DNA of 64,000 bases. Source: Hydrogenophaga taeniospiralis. GTDB taxonomy: Bacteria > Pseudomonadota > Gammaproteobacteria > Burkholderiales > Burkholderiaceae_C. The notes beneath the pieces were generated by a model. The model did no database searches. It was not told the DNA's origin and saw nothing but the letters and a program-made list of their open reading frames with translations. Shown here piece after piece: positions 63,773 through 64,000 of the stretch. Each line of letters opens with the position of its first letter. Position 1 is the stretch's first letter. Made by a program: the position numbers and the translations under genes. The stretch lies in the NCBI RefSeq assembly GCF_020510445.1, contig NZ_JAHBAG010000001.1:62001-126000 (forward strand). The letters run 5' to 3'.

Positions 63773-64000
63773 TCAATCGAGAAGTGCTTTGTCGGCCTGG
63801 ATGTGAAAGCGCCGGTCGCGCTCGTAGGGGAACACGTCGTACACGTGGCCGGCGGCGATGCGTTCCTTGTGCGACTGCCAGAACGCCGCGTCGAGCAGGT
63901 CGGCGTGGTGTTTCATGAACACCTCGCGCACCTTCGGGTTGCCCAACAGGAAGGGGCCGAAGGTTTCGGGGAACACGTCGTGCCGGCCCACCGAGTACCA
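63773..64000 (-). CDS. aceK: isocitrate dehydrogenase kinase/phosphatase AceK, C-terminal end only
   Basis: The last 75 codons; the gene enters from beyond the window. The visible tail WYSVGRHDVFPETFGPFLLG, NPKVREVFMKHHADLLDAAFW and VYDVFPYERDRRF matches the end of AceK, which phosphorylates isocitrate dehydrogenase to steer carbon to the glyoxylate shunt. This makes sense beside thiolase and acyl-CoA dehydrogenase genes in a cell living on acetyl-CoA-yielding substrates. Confidence 0.9.
   Translation of the reverse strand, partial: WYSVGRHDVFPETFGPFLLGNPKVREVFMKHHADLLDAAFWQSHKERIAAGHVYDVFPYERDRRFHIQADKALLD

Overview
The window is GC-rich (estimated high 60s percent by eye), densely coded DNA of a betaproteobacterium. 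Gene content and repeats fit the Comamonadaceae, and a Hydrogenophaga/Acidovorax-like genome is my best guess. Pointers are an aerobic phenylacetate operon with a TetR-type operator, a SAH riboswitch before ahcY, a leucine/isovalerate degradation cluster, an NAD-dependent formate dehydrogenase, a double-length UvrA, a Bug-type binding protein, and GC-rich intergenic repeats of a comamonad type. I could run no database search, so family names rest on recognised motifs and family knowledge.

Layout. 1-0.8 kb: the end of rlmJ and a CAP-domain lipoprotein. 0.8-4.9 kb: paaABCDE behind a 32-bp palindromic operator. 5-9.8 kb (minus): a Band-7/SPFH membrane protein, a secreted protein, an RlpA lipoprotein and metY. 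10-12.9 kb: a response regulator/histidine kinase pair. 13-16.3 kb (minus): FNR-controlled ompW, an orphan Bug protein and a LysR regulator with two DNA-binding domains. 16.3-20.1 kb (minus): SAH riboswitch-ahcY-tlyA-metF-rlpA. 20.1-24.8 kb: HAD phosphatase, MFS transporter, YeeE/TsuA-type sulfur transporter, a small coiled-coil protein and a membrane methyltransferase. 24.9-31.1 kb: a 2,062-residue UvrA. 31.2-38.8 kb: solute-binding protein, FNR-type universal stress protein, a two-gene formate dehydrogenase and a divergent ModE-like regulator.

38.8-51.8 kb (minus) is a long run of genes centred on leucine catabolism: acyl-CoA synthetase, both methylcrotonyl-CoA carboxylase subunits, methylglutaconyl-CoA hydratase and HMG-CoA lyase. 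A vapBC toxin-antitoxin pair and a dinB gene are wedged into it. 51.9-55.4 kb: AraC regulator, a second acyl-CoA ligase and a GST. 55.5-57.1 kb: an AraC gene relic beside a lower-GC 471-residue protein with a HEPN-type Rx4H motif, the best candidate for an uncharacterised defence gene. 57.1-60.4 kb: rhodanese, YchJ, HAD and lipoprotein genes plus a second GST. 60.4 kb: a trkH tail relic. 60.6-64 kb (minus): aceK (partial), thiolase, SDR and acyl-CoA dehydrogenase.

Three themes run through the window. First, repeat elements are translated in frame inside PaaB, PaaC, UvrA (four or more sites) and FdhA, while related copies sit next to stop codons elsewhere. Second, regulatory sites are readable: PaaR-type operator, SAH riboswitch with terminator, two promoters with exact class II FNR geometry, and a vapBC operator. 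Third, there are rearrangement scars: the trkH tail, the AraC relic, and a 21-bp direct repeat around the Bug-LysR pair.
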